64,000 bases of DNA from Spirosoma fluviale (GCF_900230225.1 NZ_OCNH01000001.1:744001-808000); one strand, 5' to 3'; shown: positions 18,914-27,973, counted from the stretch's first letter. Made by a program: numbers and translations. The notes: a model not told the origin generated them from the sequence alone.

Positions 18914-19075
18914 TTAAAAGTAGATAAAAAAGTTGACTACAGATGCAACAATCCGATTTTGATCGTGTCTTTCCGTCGGACTCCCCTCTAAAAACACAAC
19001 TCCCCCGGTAAAATCCGCTTATCCTGCCGTTCAGACCGCTTGTGTAAGAACAGGTACTTTGTGATGCCCACTACC

Positions 19076-19083
19076 TACCTTTG
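19076..19083 (+). promoter_or_regulatory. Candidate -7 box upstream of the first receptor
   Basis: TACCTTTG matches TAnnTTTG and lies 52 bp before the ATG at 19135. A TTTG at 19058-19061 is only 14 bp upstream, shorter than usual for a -33 element, so only the -7 part is convincing. Confidence 0.4.
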
Positions 19084-19134
19084 CCATGTACTCCTGAGAG
19101 ACGTAAAGCAACCTCCCGATAAAAGTCCAATATC

Positions 19135-21618
19135 ATGAAACTGATTTTATCTTTATCTGTCTTAATTCTACTTGCTCTATCTACATCATTCGGTCAGGTT
19201 TTGACCAGAGGAACAGTAACCGGGCAAGTAGGTACTGTAGCGGGTAAACCATTAGAGTTTACTACCATGATGCTCCTGAAAGCAAAAGATTCTACGCTGG
19301 TAAAAGGAGCCATCAGCGATGCCGATGGAAAATACGCGTTTGACAATGTAGGTGCCGGAAACTACCGGGTAGCCGCACAGCAGATCGGCTACAGAAAAAC
19401 GTACAGCGCACCCTTTTCGATAAATGAAGCCAATCCGGCAGCCGAACTGCCCGCACTGTCGCTGACCGACGAAACCAAAAGCCTGACCGAAGTAAACGTC
19501 GTTGCCCAGAAACCATTCATTGAACAGCAGGTTGACCGGACGGTTATGAATGTCGAGAACAGCATTGTGGCCAGCGGCAACACGGCGCTGGAAGTCCTGG
19601 AAAAAGCGCCCGGTGTCACCATCGACCGGCAGAATGATCAGATTCAGTTGAAAGGGAAAGCCGGTGTGATCGTTTATATCGATGGGAAGCAGACCTACCT
19701 CTCGCAACAGGAAGTATCGAATTTGCTGAAAAATACACCCAGCGACAACATTGCGTCGATTGAGATTATCACCAATCCGGGGTCTAAATACGATGCAGCG
19801 GGTAACTCGGGGATCATCAACATCAAAATGAAGAAGAACAAGAATTTCGGTACCAACGGTACGTTCATCGTGGGTTCGGGCTACGGCTGGGTGAATAACC
19901 TGCGGGGTGCCCGCGACGACCTGCCGAAATTCAACACCTCCTTGAACCTCAACCACCGCGAGGGTAAGCTCAACGTGTTTGGCAACTATAGCTACGTAAA
20001 CCGCGAAAGTGCCCAGACCAACGAAATCAACCGGGCTATACCGTACAATGGGAAGGTCACGTATTTTGACCAGAACTCGTTTCGTCCCAATCAGTTTACG
20101 GGTCATTCGTACAAAGGTGGTCTGGATTACTTTATCAACCAGAAAAGTACAATTGGGGTGCTGGTCAACGGTTTCTCGAACGACTGGCGGTCGGGCGGAC
20201 AGAACAACACGCTCATCAGCGACGAAAATCGCCGGTTAACCAGCCGCCCCACGACCAAAACCGACGCCCGTCAGTTTATGTCGAATCTAACCGGCAACGT
20301 CAATTACAAATACGATTTTGACGGAAAAGGCCGCGAGTGGACCGTCGATGCCGATTACGTTCATTACGGTGGAAAAAATAATAACAACCTGAGCACGGTT
20401 TATTACAACCCGGACAATACCGTAAGCCGCCCCAATCAGGATGTACGCAACAACATGCCCTCCGAGATCAACATCATGGCGTTCAAGACGGATTACGTAC
20501 ATCCGCTGAAAAATGGTAGCAAAGTAGAGGCCGGGTTGAAAAGCAGCTTTGTGAATGCCGATAACAACACCATTTACGACACGCTGCAGCAGGAAAACCG
20601 TCAATGGCTGTTCGATGCCAGCCGCTCGAATCAGTTCAAGTACGATGAAAATATCAATGCGGCTTATATCAATTACGCCGGTAAGTTCGGGAAACTGAAG
20701 GTGCAGACGGGGCTTCGGGCGGAGCATACGCACTCGACGGGCACGTCGGTCACGCTCAACCAGACGGTGGACCGCAACTACCTGAACCTGTTCCCAACGG
20801 TATTTCTGTCTCGGCAGCTCGATACGAACAACGTACTGAATATGTCGTACAGCCGCCGGATTGACCGCCCCGACTACCAGAACCTGAATCCGTTCGTATT
20901 CTATCTGGACCCGTACACCTACCAGCAGGGTAATCCGTTTCTGCGGCCACAGTATACCAATTCGGTTGAGCTGACGCACGTTTATAAAGGCGCTATTTCA
21001 ACGACACTCGGTTTCAGTCGCACCACGGACTTTATCAACCAGGAAACACCCCGCCAGATTGCCGCCCAGAACATCACGTATGTAACGCCCGAAAACCTGG
21101 GTCATCTGGATAATCTGAACCTGAATATCAGCTTCCCGGTAGCAGTGGCAAAGTGGTGGCGGATGCAGAATAACGTGAACACGTACTATCAGAACTACCA
21201 GACCTTTTATTCCGAAACACCGTATCAGGTAAAATTGGTGGCCTTCAATGTGTACACATCGAACAACTTTACCTTCAGTAAAACTTTATCGGGCGAAGTA
21301 TCGGGCTGGTTTAATTCAGCGTCGCAGTATGGCTTCTACCGGGCTCAACCCATGGGCGGGTTTAGCATCGGGGTGCAGAAAAAAGTGATGGAGGGCAAAG
21401 GCAACATCAAGCTGAACGTAAATGACCCTTTCTGGCTGAATCAATTCCGGGGCCGAGCTGCGGTACAGGATATCGACTTCCGGGTTGGCTCGCGCTGGGA
21501 AAGTCGCCAGATCCGGCTCACATTCACCTACCGCTTTGGTAATCAGAACGTAAAAGGTGCCCGCGACCGAAACTCCGCCACCTCGGCCGAGCAAAACCGG
21601 GTCAAAGCAGGAAACTAG
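19135..21618 (+). CDS. Outer-membrane TonB-receptor-like barrel protein (paralogue 1)
   Basis: 827 residues. The order is: signal peptide (1-20), CarboxypepD_reg-like domain (about 25-110), plug-like domain (about 115-230, with VNVVAQKPFIEQQVDRTV and IEIITNPGSKYDAAGNSGIINIK split over that region), then a large PF14905-type outer-membrane barrel. It lacks the SusC signature and has no SusD partner. Such proteins are common in Bacteroidota; the ligand is unknown. It is a paralogue of the gene at 21900, sharing the EQQVD, VIVYIDGK/VIVFIDGK, TNP and GIINI blocks and the RRIDRPDYQNLNPF/RRIGRPSYQDMNPF strand. Confidence 0.92.
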   Translation: MKLILSLSVLILLALSTSFGQVLTRGTVTGQVGTVAGKPLEFTTMMLLKAKDSTLVKGAISDADGKYAFDNVGAGNYRVAAQQIGYRKTYSAPFSINEANPAAELPALSLTDETKSLTEVNVVAQKPFIEQQVDRTVMNVENSIVASGNTALEVLEKAPGVTIDRQNDQIQLKGKAGVIVYIDGKQTYLSQQEVSNLLKNTPSDNIASIEIITNPGSKYDAAGNSGIINIKMKKNKNFGTNGTFIVGSGYGWVNNLRGARDDLPKFNTSLNLNHREGKLNVFGNYSYVNRESAQTNEINRAIPYNGKVTYFDQNSFRPNQFTGHSYKGGLDYFINQKSTIGVLVNGFSNDWRSGGQNNTLISDENRRLTSRPTTKTDARQFMSNLTGNVNYKYDFDGKGREWTVDADYVHYGGKNNNNLSTVYYNPDNTVSRPNQDVRNNMPSEINIMAFKTDYVHPLKNGSKVEAGLKSSFVNADNNTIYDTLQQENRQWLFDASRSNQFKYDENINAAYINYAGKFGKLKVQTGLRAEHTHSTGTSVTLNQTVDRNYLNLFPTVFLSRQLDTNNVLNMSYSRRIDRPDYQNLNPFVFYLDPYTYQQGNPFLRPQYTNSVELTHVYKGAISTTLGFSRTTDFINQETPRQIAAQNITYVTPENLGHLDNLNLNISFPVAVAKWWRMQNNVNTYYQNYQTFYSETPYQVKLVAFNVYTSNNFTFSKTLSGEVSGWFNSASQYGFYRAQPMGGFSIGVQKKVMEGKGNIKLNVNDPFWLNQFRGRAAVQDIDFRVGSRWESRQIRLTFTYRFGNQNVKGARDRNSATSAEQNRVKAGN

Positions 21619-21628
21619 AAAAGAGATA

Positions 21629-21690
21629 TATGATGTAGGATATATGATGTATTGTTCGTGCGCCAGTTACATCCTACATCCTACATCATA
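21629..21690. repeat. Inverted repeat with heptamer-based arms
   Basis: Starts 10 bp after the receptor stop. The left arm (21629-21651) and right arm (21668-21690) pair perfectly over their outer 13 bp (TATGATGTAGGAT with ATCCTACATCATA) and imperfectly inside. Each arm is built from repeating 7-bp units related to GATGTAG. The spacer is 16 bp. This is not a standard terminator, because one follows separately. Confidence 0.75.
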
Positions 21691-21726
21691 GATAGTAACG
21701 GACTTAGTTTAGGTTAAGAAAATGGG

Positions 21727-21760
21727 AAACCCGCTCTCGTGTTTGAGGAGCGGGTTTTTT
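21727..21760 (+). terminator. Rho-independent terminator
   Basis: A 10-bp GC-rich stem (21727-21736 with 21748-21757) followed by a T-tract to 21760, about 110 bp after the receptor stop codon and beyond the heptamer inverted repeat. Confidence 0.88.
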
Positions 21761-21899
21761 GTGTTCTGACCTTTTTGACTTGTTCACAGGCCGAAAAGAC
21801 TCAATTCATCATTTGGGCCGTCTCAAATCTTTTTTGGGGCGAAGGTGGGGTCGTCAATCTGCCACCTTTGAATCGTTAACCACTTAACGACTCAACCCA

Positions 21900-24341
21900 A
21901 TGCCACGCTTCTTTACAATCCTTTTTCTACTTCTCGCTGGCCGAACACTCGTCGGTCAATCTCTATCTGGTCTGGTAGTTGACGCTACCCGTCAGCCAGC
22001 CGCCTTTGCGGTTGTTAAATTGCTGAAGGCGACCGATTCCACCCTCGTGAAGGGAACGGTTACGAGCGAAATCGGGCAATATTCATTTACGGATATAGCC
22101 GATGGATATTATTATGTACAGGCGTCTGGGGTGGGAGTGGCAAGCACCTTGAGTTCGGTAGTGGCCGTTAGAGTAGGGCCGCCAGTTAAAGTGTCGTCAC
22201 TACGACTCGAAACGGTTGATCAGGTGCTGACCAGCGTTGTCGTTCGGGCTAAACGCGCACTTGTTGAGCAACAGGTTGACAAGACCGTGCTCAATGTAGC
22301 GGCCGATGCGACGGCGCAGGGGAAAACGGCTTACGAACTGCTGCAACAGGCACCGGGTGTTGTTATCGACCCGAACGATAACATACGGATGGCCGGTAAG
22401 CAGGGCGTCATTGTGTTTATCGATGGCAAACCCACGAACCTGTCAGCTACCGACCTGGCCAATCTGCTCCGGGCCACGCCAGCGTCAGGCATTGACCAAG
22501 TAGAACTGATTACCAACCCTTCGGCACGTTTCGATGCACAGGGGGGAGCCGGTATCATTAACATCCGGTTCCGGCGCGACAAAAGCCTCGGACTGAATGG
22601 AAATGCCTCCGCCGGTTACGGCCAGAGCGATCACCACCGGGCCAATGCGGCTGTCGACCTGAACTACCGCGCCAAGCGGCTGAGTCTGTTCGGTAACGTC
22701 GCCGTGAGTGATAATTTTCAACTGACAAACGTACGGCTCGACCGACAAACCAACGGTTCGCAGTTTCTCCAGCGGGGCTACGACTCCGATGGGACGAGAG
22801 CCATTGTGTATAAAGCGGGAGCAGACTTTATCATTGACAGTCACCGGGCGGTGCCCCGGCAAACGATTGGGCTGGTTGTGTCGGGGAATGCGTCGGGGAA
22901 TCGGTTTGGTACTTTTACCACTACCCAATTGGTCAATCGACAAAATACATTGGATTCGAGTGTCGTGAACCAGGCAACCAACGGAACCCGCCATCAGCCC
23001 GCCCGTAACAACCGAACTAATGCGGCTTTGAACTATCGCTATGCCGATACGCTGGGGCGTGAACTGAACCTCGATGCCGATCTGACGTACTTTCATAATA
23101 CATCGCCCAACCTGATCACAAGCGATTACTACAACGCCGACGGGCAATCTCTTTTTCGGCGGCAGCGCCGGTTCGACGCCAGCACCAACATTACCATTGG
23201 CACGTTGAAAGGCGATTTTGTAAAGGAATGGAAAGAGCGTCATCTAAAACTTGAAACGGGCCTGAAGCACACGAATGTTTCTACCGATAACGATTTACTG
23301 GCGTTTGTTGGAGCCGAACCCGAACAGCCTGATGAAAGCCGGACGAACCGCTTCACCTACCGGGAAATTGTCAATGCGGCCTACGCATCGCTGAGCCGGA
23401 CAGCCGGTAAATGGTCGATGCAGGGTGGGCTTCGGGTCGAACACGCGCGGGTGAACGGTCAATCGACCGACTTGCGTCAACAAACAATTCTGCGGCCCGA
23501 CACCGCCTATTTGAATCTGTTTCCAACGGCGTTTGTGCAGTACCGGGCTACCGATAACAGCCAGTTCGGAATCAATTATGGTCGGCGCATAGGGCGACCC
23601 AGCTACCAGGACATGAACCCGTTCATTTACCAGATCGACCCGTATACCAGTCAGCGGGGTAATCCATACCTGCGGCCCACCTATACCCACACCCTCGAAG
23701 CCAGCTACATCTATAAATGGGCGTCGACGGTAAAACTAGCCTACAGCCAAACCAGCGATTTCGCTACGGATGTGATCCGGCAGGAGGGTCTGACGGCCTA
23801 CCAGACGGTCGCCAATGTGGGGCAGGTCGATGCACTCAACCTATCGGTCAGTACTCCCTATCAGTTCACAAAATGGTGGAGTACGTATGCCTATGCCGGG
23901 GCCACCTGGAACCGGTTTCGGGGGAGTCTGTCACCTTCCGAGCCGTTCGACCAGCGGACGTTTGCCTTCGAAGGCTACATGCAGCATTCATTCACACTCT
24001 CGAAAATCTGGTCGGCACAGGCATCGGGGTTTTGGAGTGCGCCCACTCGGCAAACCATCTACCGAATTGGCGGTCTGGGGGCGTTGAACCTCAGTGTGCA
24101 GAAGAAAGTAATGCAGGATCGCGGTAAACTGACGCTCGGTATGGATGATGTGCTTAATACCATGCGCTGGAGACAGTCGGCTGATTTTCAGACGCAGCAG
24201 TTCACCATTGACCGTAAATGGGAAAGCCGACGGATCACCATTCGGTTCAGCTATCAATTTGGCAGTAAAGACATAAAAAACGCCAGGGAACGCGAAACCA
24301 ATAGTGATGCCGGTCGAATAAAAGTAAAGGGGAATTTATAA
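21900..24341 (+). CDS. Outer-membrane TonB-receptor-like barrel protein (paralogue 2)
   Basis: 813 residues with the same plan as paralogue 1: signal peptide (about 1-19, ending LVGQ), CarboxypepD_reg-like domain (about 22-105), plug-like domain (about 110-225) and a PF14905-type barrel. Conserved blocks are spread along the whole length, so the pair arose by duplication and has diverged. A CACCTTTG sequence at 21863-21870 is one base from the -7 consensus, and a terminator lies between the two genes, so it probably has its own promoter. Ligand unknown. Confidence 0.92.
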   Translation: MPRFFTILFLLLAGRTLVGQSLSGLVVDATRQPAAFAVVKLLKATDSTLVKGTVTSEIGQYSFTDIADGYYYVQASGVGVASTLSSVVAVRVGPPVKVSSLRLETVDQVLTSVVVRAKRALVEQQVDKTVLNVAADATAQGKTAYELLQQAPGVVIDPNDNIRMAGKQGVIVFIDGKPTNLSATDLANLLRATPASGIDQVELITNPSARFDAQGGAGIINIRFRRDKSLGLNGNASAGYGQSDHHRANAAVDLNYRAKRLSLFGNVAVSDNFQLTNVRLDRQTNGSQFLQRGYDSDGTRAIVYKAGADFIIDSHRAVPRQTIGLVVSGNASGNRFGTFTTTQLVNRQNTLDSSVVNQATNGTRHQPARNNRTNAALNYRYADTLGRELNLDADLTYFHNTSPNLITSDYYNADGQSLFRRQRRFDASTNITIGTLKGDFVKEWKERHLKLETGLKHTNVSTDNDLLAFVGAEPEQPDESRTNRFTYREIVNAAYASLSRTAGKWSMQGGLRVEHARVNGQSTDLRQQTILRPDTAYLNLFPTAFVQYRATDNSQFGINYGRRIGRPSYQDMNPFIYQIDPYTSQRGNPYLRPTYTHTLEASYIYKWASTVKLAYSQTSDFATDVIRQEGLTAYQTVANVGQVDALNLSVSTPYQFTKWWSTYAYAGATWNRFRGSLSPSEPFDQRTFAFEGYMQHSFTLSKIWSAQASGFWSAPTRQTIYRIGGLGALNLSVQKKVMQDRGKLTLGMDDVLNTMRWRQSADFQTQQFTIDRKWESRRITIRFSYQFGSKDIKNARERETNSDAGRIKVKGNL

Positions 24342-24358
24342 ACTAAAACAGGGGCTAA

Positions 24359-24466
24359 AATAGGAACACGGATGGAACGGATCGAACGGATTTGTACCGA
24401 TAAAACCCAAGATCGGTCATTTTATCCGTAAAAATCCGTTCGATCCGTTCCATCCGTGTTCCTATT
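24359..24466. repeat. 35-bp perfect inverted repeat with nonamer-based arms
   Basis: Arms 24359-24393 and 24432-24466 are perfectly complementary over 35 bp. Inside them a further 11-bp pair (TACCGATAAAA against TTTTATCCGTA) matches with one mismatch, giving a 108-bp near-continuous hairpin with a small central loop. The arms consist of 9-bp units (ACGGATGGA, ACGGATCGA, ACGGATTTG). It starts 17 bp after the stop of the second receptor. No T-tract follows. Confidence 0.9.
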
Positions 24467-24561
24467 ATATTTTAATAAAATTCTGGTTTTCAACGATTTA
24501 TGGAAGGCGTTTAACCTGATTCAATAATTTCCCCATTCATATTTCCTACACAAACAAATCA

Positions 24562-25179
24562 ATGAAAGCGACCGTATTTCTAATGGCTATTTTGCTCCTT
24601 TCGAGCGTTATTTCGACCACTTTTGCCCAGGACACTGCACCAAAGGAGGCCGTTGCCCGTGTGGCCTTCACACTGAAAAACAACCTTGGCTATCACCGTA
24701 TGTTCCGGGCTGAGGGGCCGGGTCTGGCGTATGGATTTACGATGAATCGCAACGAATCGACACCCAAGAACTGGCCTGTTGGCGGCAAACTCTATTTCAG
24801 CAAAGATGGCGAGACGACGGACGGGTTGATCTTTACGGTAACGGTAGACGATGCCGGTAAAACACTTCTGACCTCACCCAAAGCTACCCCCCATGCCACT
24901 GGTGCTACCGTGACGGTTCGTTTCCGGAACAATAGCCTGCTTCCTCACAAAGTGATGTTGATTACCTATAAACCCGATGAGGCCGGTAACGGGACGCAGG
25001 GGATCATGCTTTTGCCCTACAGCAACACGACCCAAACATTGCCGGTTGGTACGAAAGTCTATTTTGCGGATAGTGAGCAGGTCGACATCGTCATGAGCGG
25101 CAAACGAATTGACGAGGGCAAGCCCTTTTTAACCGTTCGGAAAGAAGATAACGGAAAAACGGTCAATATTTTTCGGTAA
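24562..25179 (+). CDS. Exported hypothetical protein with two tandem repeats
   Basis: 205 residues with a signal peptide (about 1-22, ending TTFAQ). The mature part is two copies of an about 85-residue domain: first copy with FTLKNNLGYHRMF, WPVGGKLYFSKDGE and VTVDDAGKTL; second copy with VRFRNNSLLPHKVM, LPVGTKVYFADSEQ and VRKEDNGKTVNI. The spacing of these blocks matches in both. Alternating hydrophobic residues suggest beta-sandwich folds. Family not recognised and function unknown. It lies 26 bp upstream of the AraC-type regulator in the same direction, so the two are probably one unit. Confidence 0.7.
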   Translation: MKATVFLMAILLLSSVISTTFAQDTAPKEAVARVAFTLKNNLGYHRMFRAEGPGLAYGFTMNRNESTPKNWPVGGKLYFSKDGETTDGLIFTVTVDDAGKTLLTSPKATPHATGATVTVRFRNNSLLPHKVMLITYKPDEAGNGTQGIMLLPYSNTTQTLPVGTKVYFADSEQVDIVMSGKRIDEGKPFLTVRKEDNGKTVNIFR

Positions 25180-25205
25180 TAAAACAGGCTGTATCTTTCC
25201 CGTAA

Positions 25206-26441
25206 ATGGTTTTAATGATGACGTTCGACTTCAATACGTATTCGTCGCCCCTGTTGTTTGGCTTCGTGCAGGGCTGGATTTATGCTGTCTTGCTTTGGGT
25301 GAGGGGTCGGCGCGAAGAACGTCTGTCCGACGGATTGCTCGGTTGGGTGCTGGTGGGAATGAGCTTCAATATTTGGGAATACATGCTGGGTTTTGGCGGG
25401 ATCGAAATCCTCTGGCGTGAGCTGGAGTTTTTTCCCCGAACACTGGGCTATCTCTTTCCGGCGTTGTGCTACTTCTACCTCAAAAGCCAGGTCAACGCCG
25501 ACTTCCGCTTTTCCCGCCAAGACCTCTGGCATGCGGTTCCGTTTTTAATTCAAGTAACCTACCACCTGAGTATCTTTTCGATGGGACATGAGTTCGTCGA
25601 ACGCTGGAAAACAACGGTCCAGTACCCGTATCACCTGGAAGATATTGAGTTTTATGTGGGGGTTGGTTTGGACATGTATTACCTTATTTTGTCGCTAAAG
25701 CTCTATCGACACTACCGGGCCTGGATCAAAACGCAGTTTTCAGAAACTGAAACCATCTCTTTCAGGTGGTTCCGAAATTTTCTGGTCGCCCTCACGGCCA
25801 CCATGTTGCTCAGCCTGTTCATGACGTTGATCAGCGTGACGTTTACCCTTAATTTTTGGGAGAACTGGTGGGATAAACTGGCGGGTGTCGTCCTGATTTA
25901 TTACGTGAGCATTCACGGCTATGCACAGGCGCAACCCGGTCGGCGATTAACGTTCACAGAAGAGCCAATAGGGGTACAAACGGAAGATGTCGACCTGCCT
26001 GGTTCAGAAATGGTATTTACTGACGCGCCTGCGTTAGTGTCGGCTAAGAGCGATAATGGACACCATCTGGTTAAAGCACCCGTGGCCCTGTCCGCCGATT
26101 TAGTGACCTGGCGGGATGCCCTACTGGCTTACATGGAGAATGAACGCCCGTATCTGGACCCCGACTTATCATTGATCGACCTGGCCCGCCGACTCAAGAC
26201 CAATGCGTCGATACTGTCGCCGGTCATTAACGCGGGCACGGGCAAGAACTTCAATGATTTTGTGAATCAGTACCGCGTGGATGCCTTTAAACGACAGGCT
26301 CTCGATCCGGCCAATAGTCATCTGAGTTTATTGGGGATTGCCTTCGATTGTGGGTTCAATTCCAAAGCCACGTTCAACCGGGCCTTCAAAAAGCTCAGCG
26401 GCCAATCGCCGAGGGAATTTGTCGAGTCGATGGAACGGTAG
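25206..26441 (+). CDS. Membrane-anchored AraC-family transcriptional regulator
   Basis: 411 residues. The first 230 or so contain about seven hydrophobic segments separated by short loops. A polar linker (about 235-300) leads to a C-terminal AraC-type DNA-binding domain (about 315-411) with two helix-turn-helix units: SLIDLARRLKTNASILSPVI, then LSLLGIAFDCGFNSKATFNRAF followed by the typical GQSPREF. A regulator with its sensor in the membrane could respond to an external or membrane signal. An in-frame ATG at 25218 is an alternative start. Targets are unknown; the exported repeat protein just upstream is the obvious candidate. Confidence 0.9.
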   Translation: MVLMMTFDFNTYSSPLLFGFVQGWIYAVLLWVRGRREERLSDGLLGWVLVGMSFNIWEYMLGFGGIEILWRELEFFPRTLGYLFPALCYFYLKSQVNADFRFSRQDLWHAVPFLIQVTYHLSIFSMGHEFVERWKTTVQYPYHLEDIEFYVGVGLDMYYLILSLKLYRHYRAWIKTQFSETETISFRWFRNFLVALTATMLLSLFMTLISVTFTLNFWENWWDKLAGVVLIYYVSIHGYAQAQPGRRLTFTEEPIGVQTEDVDLPGSEMVFTDAPALVSAKSDNGHHLVKAPVALSADLVTWRDALLAYMENERPYLDPDLSLIDLARRLKTNASILSPVINAGTGKNFNDFVNQYRVDAFKRQALDPANSHLSLLGIAFDCGFNSKATFNRAFKKLSGQSPREFVESMER

Positions 26442-26475
26442 TTGACGGTTTATTCGTCCCAAACCATCAGTAGGG

Positions 26476-27615
26476 CTATTGCACAAATCCATCTTTCCAT
26501 TTCCGGGCAATGGCAATGGCTGTTTCAAGCATTTCCGGGTGCCAGTTCTCAATTTCCCAATCAGAATTAGCCAAACTCGATGCCTTCAAAAACAGTTGAG
26601 CCTGAGCGCAATCGGTGGCGGTTTCCAGAATGGCCGATAGTTGGGTCTGTTGTTTGTAAAGTAGTGGATTCTCCGGCGCAATCTCGGGAATGCTTGGTGG
26701 GTTCAAAGGCAGAAAAGAATTTAGCATCGGCGGGCTATCCGCTCGGTGGGCTGCCTGAACGAGGGCGTCCATTCGTAGGAAATCTTCCTGAAAATGCCGC
26801 CGACTCGCTTCGGTAGTGAGACCGGTGCCGAGTTGCTCAAGCACTACGTATTTCAGATTTGGGCATTGGCCCATGACCCGTTCCAGCGCGTGGAAAACCG
26901 CTGCCGGTACCGAATCGTCGTGCGTGTCCCGTCGGATCTGTTTCGTCGGATTTACGGCCGACGGCACCCAGCTTCCTCCCGATATGTGAATTTCGCGGAC
27001 GCGGTCGAGCGGGTAGAGCGCCTGTAAATCAGTGATCTCGATGGCGAAATTATAGCTTTGGCAATACAGGTTGTGTAAATCTAAAATGATGAACCCATTG
27101 ATTGGTTCGAGCAGCTGAGCCAGAAAATCGCCCTGTCGTTTTACGTCGTCGAGCGAGTAGGCGACCGCCAGATTTTCCAGGCCAACCGGGCAGCTACCCG
27201 CATCCTGTAGCCGTTGCAGCCGGTCGCGGCCTATTGCCAGGGTTGAGGCCGTAAACGGAATACTGACCGGTGCTCCTTTATGAAAGTCTTCGCCCGTCAT
27301 AAACCCGAAATGTTCGGTCAGATGGTCGAAGGTAAAATCGGCCGACGTTATTTTAAGCTGGTTCAGCCACTGCTGCTGATCCGAGGTCCATTTACCGGAA
27401 AAAAGGGAAAAGAAAACGCCGTGCCCAATTAATCGACCTTCCTGACTGTAGGCACGGAGCAGTTCAGCAAACCAATCGGGCATCTCGCCGAGCGCAAATA
27501 ACGTATCGAACGACCATTCGATTGCCTGAACCTTTTCGGATTCAAAAAGGGGAAGCGCTGCCTGTAAGCTGTTGGTATCCAGGTTACAGGCAATGGAGGA
27601 GTACAGCCTGGACAT
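26476..27615 (-). CDS. DUF692-family multinuclear non-heme iron oxidase (MNIO), probable RiPP enzyme
   Basis: 379 residues. The TIM-barrel ligand set of MNIO enzymes (MbnB, TglH and ChrH relatives) is visible: E33, H65 in GHGVFFS, H98 and H102 in DHLTEHFG, E147 in GLENLA, D179 and H181 in LDLHN, H210 in EIHISGG, H232 and D233 in DTHDDS, and E260. Known members oxidise cysteine residues of ribosomal peptides using two or three iron ions. The catalytic part ends near residue 290; about 85 further residues form a Pro-rich linker and a helical tail not typical of the family. A 52-residue Cys-containing peptide gene ends 36 bp upstream and is the likely substrate. It converges on the AraC gene (34 bp apart). 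Confidence 0.9.
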   Translation of the reverse strand: MSRLYSSIACNLDTNSLQAALPLFESEKVQAIEWSFDTLFALGEMPDWFAELLRAYSQEGRLIGHGVFFSLFSGKWTSDQQQWLNQLKITSADFTFDHLTEHFGFMTGEDFHKGAPVSIPFTASTLAIGRDRLQRLQDAGSCPVGLENLAVAYSLDDVKRQGDFLAQLLEPINGFIILDLHNLYCQSYNFAIEITDLQALYPLDRVREIHISGGSWVPSAVNPTKQIRRDTHDDSVPAAVFHALERVMGQCPNLKYVVLEQLGTGLTTEASRRHFQEDFLRMDALVQAAHRADSPPMLNSFLPLNPPSIPEIAPENPLLYKQQTQLSAILETATDCAQAQLFLKASSLANSDWEIENWHPEMLETAIAIARKWKDGFVQ

Positions 27616-27651
27616 ACGGAGGTCGGTTACACAGGAGGTTGGTTCAGCGCA

Positions 27652-27810
27652 TTAACCCAGGCCGCAGCCGGGGCAGTTATACGGTACTTTTTTTTGTTGC
27701 TCACCATTTGGTGCTTTGGGGTCAACGACGGTGCCTTTGCCGCAGGAACTGATCGTGGTAACTGTTACGGCAACGGCAATAGCCTGAAGAAGGGATTTGG
27801 AGAGTTTCAT
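27652..27810 (-). CDS. Putative RiPP precursor peptide, 52 aa, C-terminal CPGCGLG
   Basis: Read on the minus strand from ATG 27810 to TAA 27652. Residues 1-22 form a signal-like hydrophobic leader (LLQAIAVAVTVTT) ending ISSC, a lipobox with C23. A charged linker (residues 24-43) follows, and the peptide ends YNCPGCGLG with C46 and C49. It lies 36 bp ahead of the MNIO gene in the same direction, the classical order of precursor then enzyme. From memory, the Chryseobacterium MNIO substrate ChrA is also modified on two closely spaced C-terminal cysteines, which this tail would suit. Alternatives are a small unmodified lipoprotein or a metal-binding peptide. Modification, export and role are inference. 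Confidence 0.75.
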   Translation of the reverse strand: MKLSKSLLQAIAVAVTVTTISSCGKGTVVDPKAPNGEQQKKVPYNCPGCGLG

Positions 27811-27973
27811 GGCGCTGTTTTAATAGGATTCATTTGTTGACTGACTAGACCTGTACCACAGTCAGAAGGTTGGAACCCGGGTACTATTTTTTTATGCCCA
27901 CGCGTCTCTCCCGCCTGATTCTCATTGTGGTGCCTAAATCCGTCGCAAAAGAATGTGCGGATTATACCGAATA

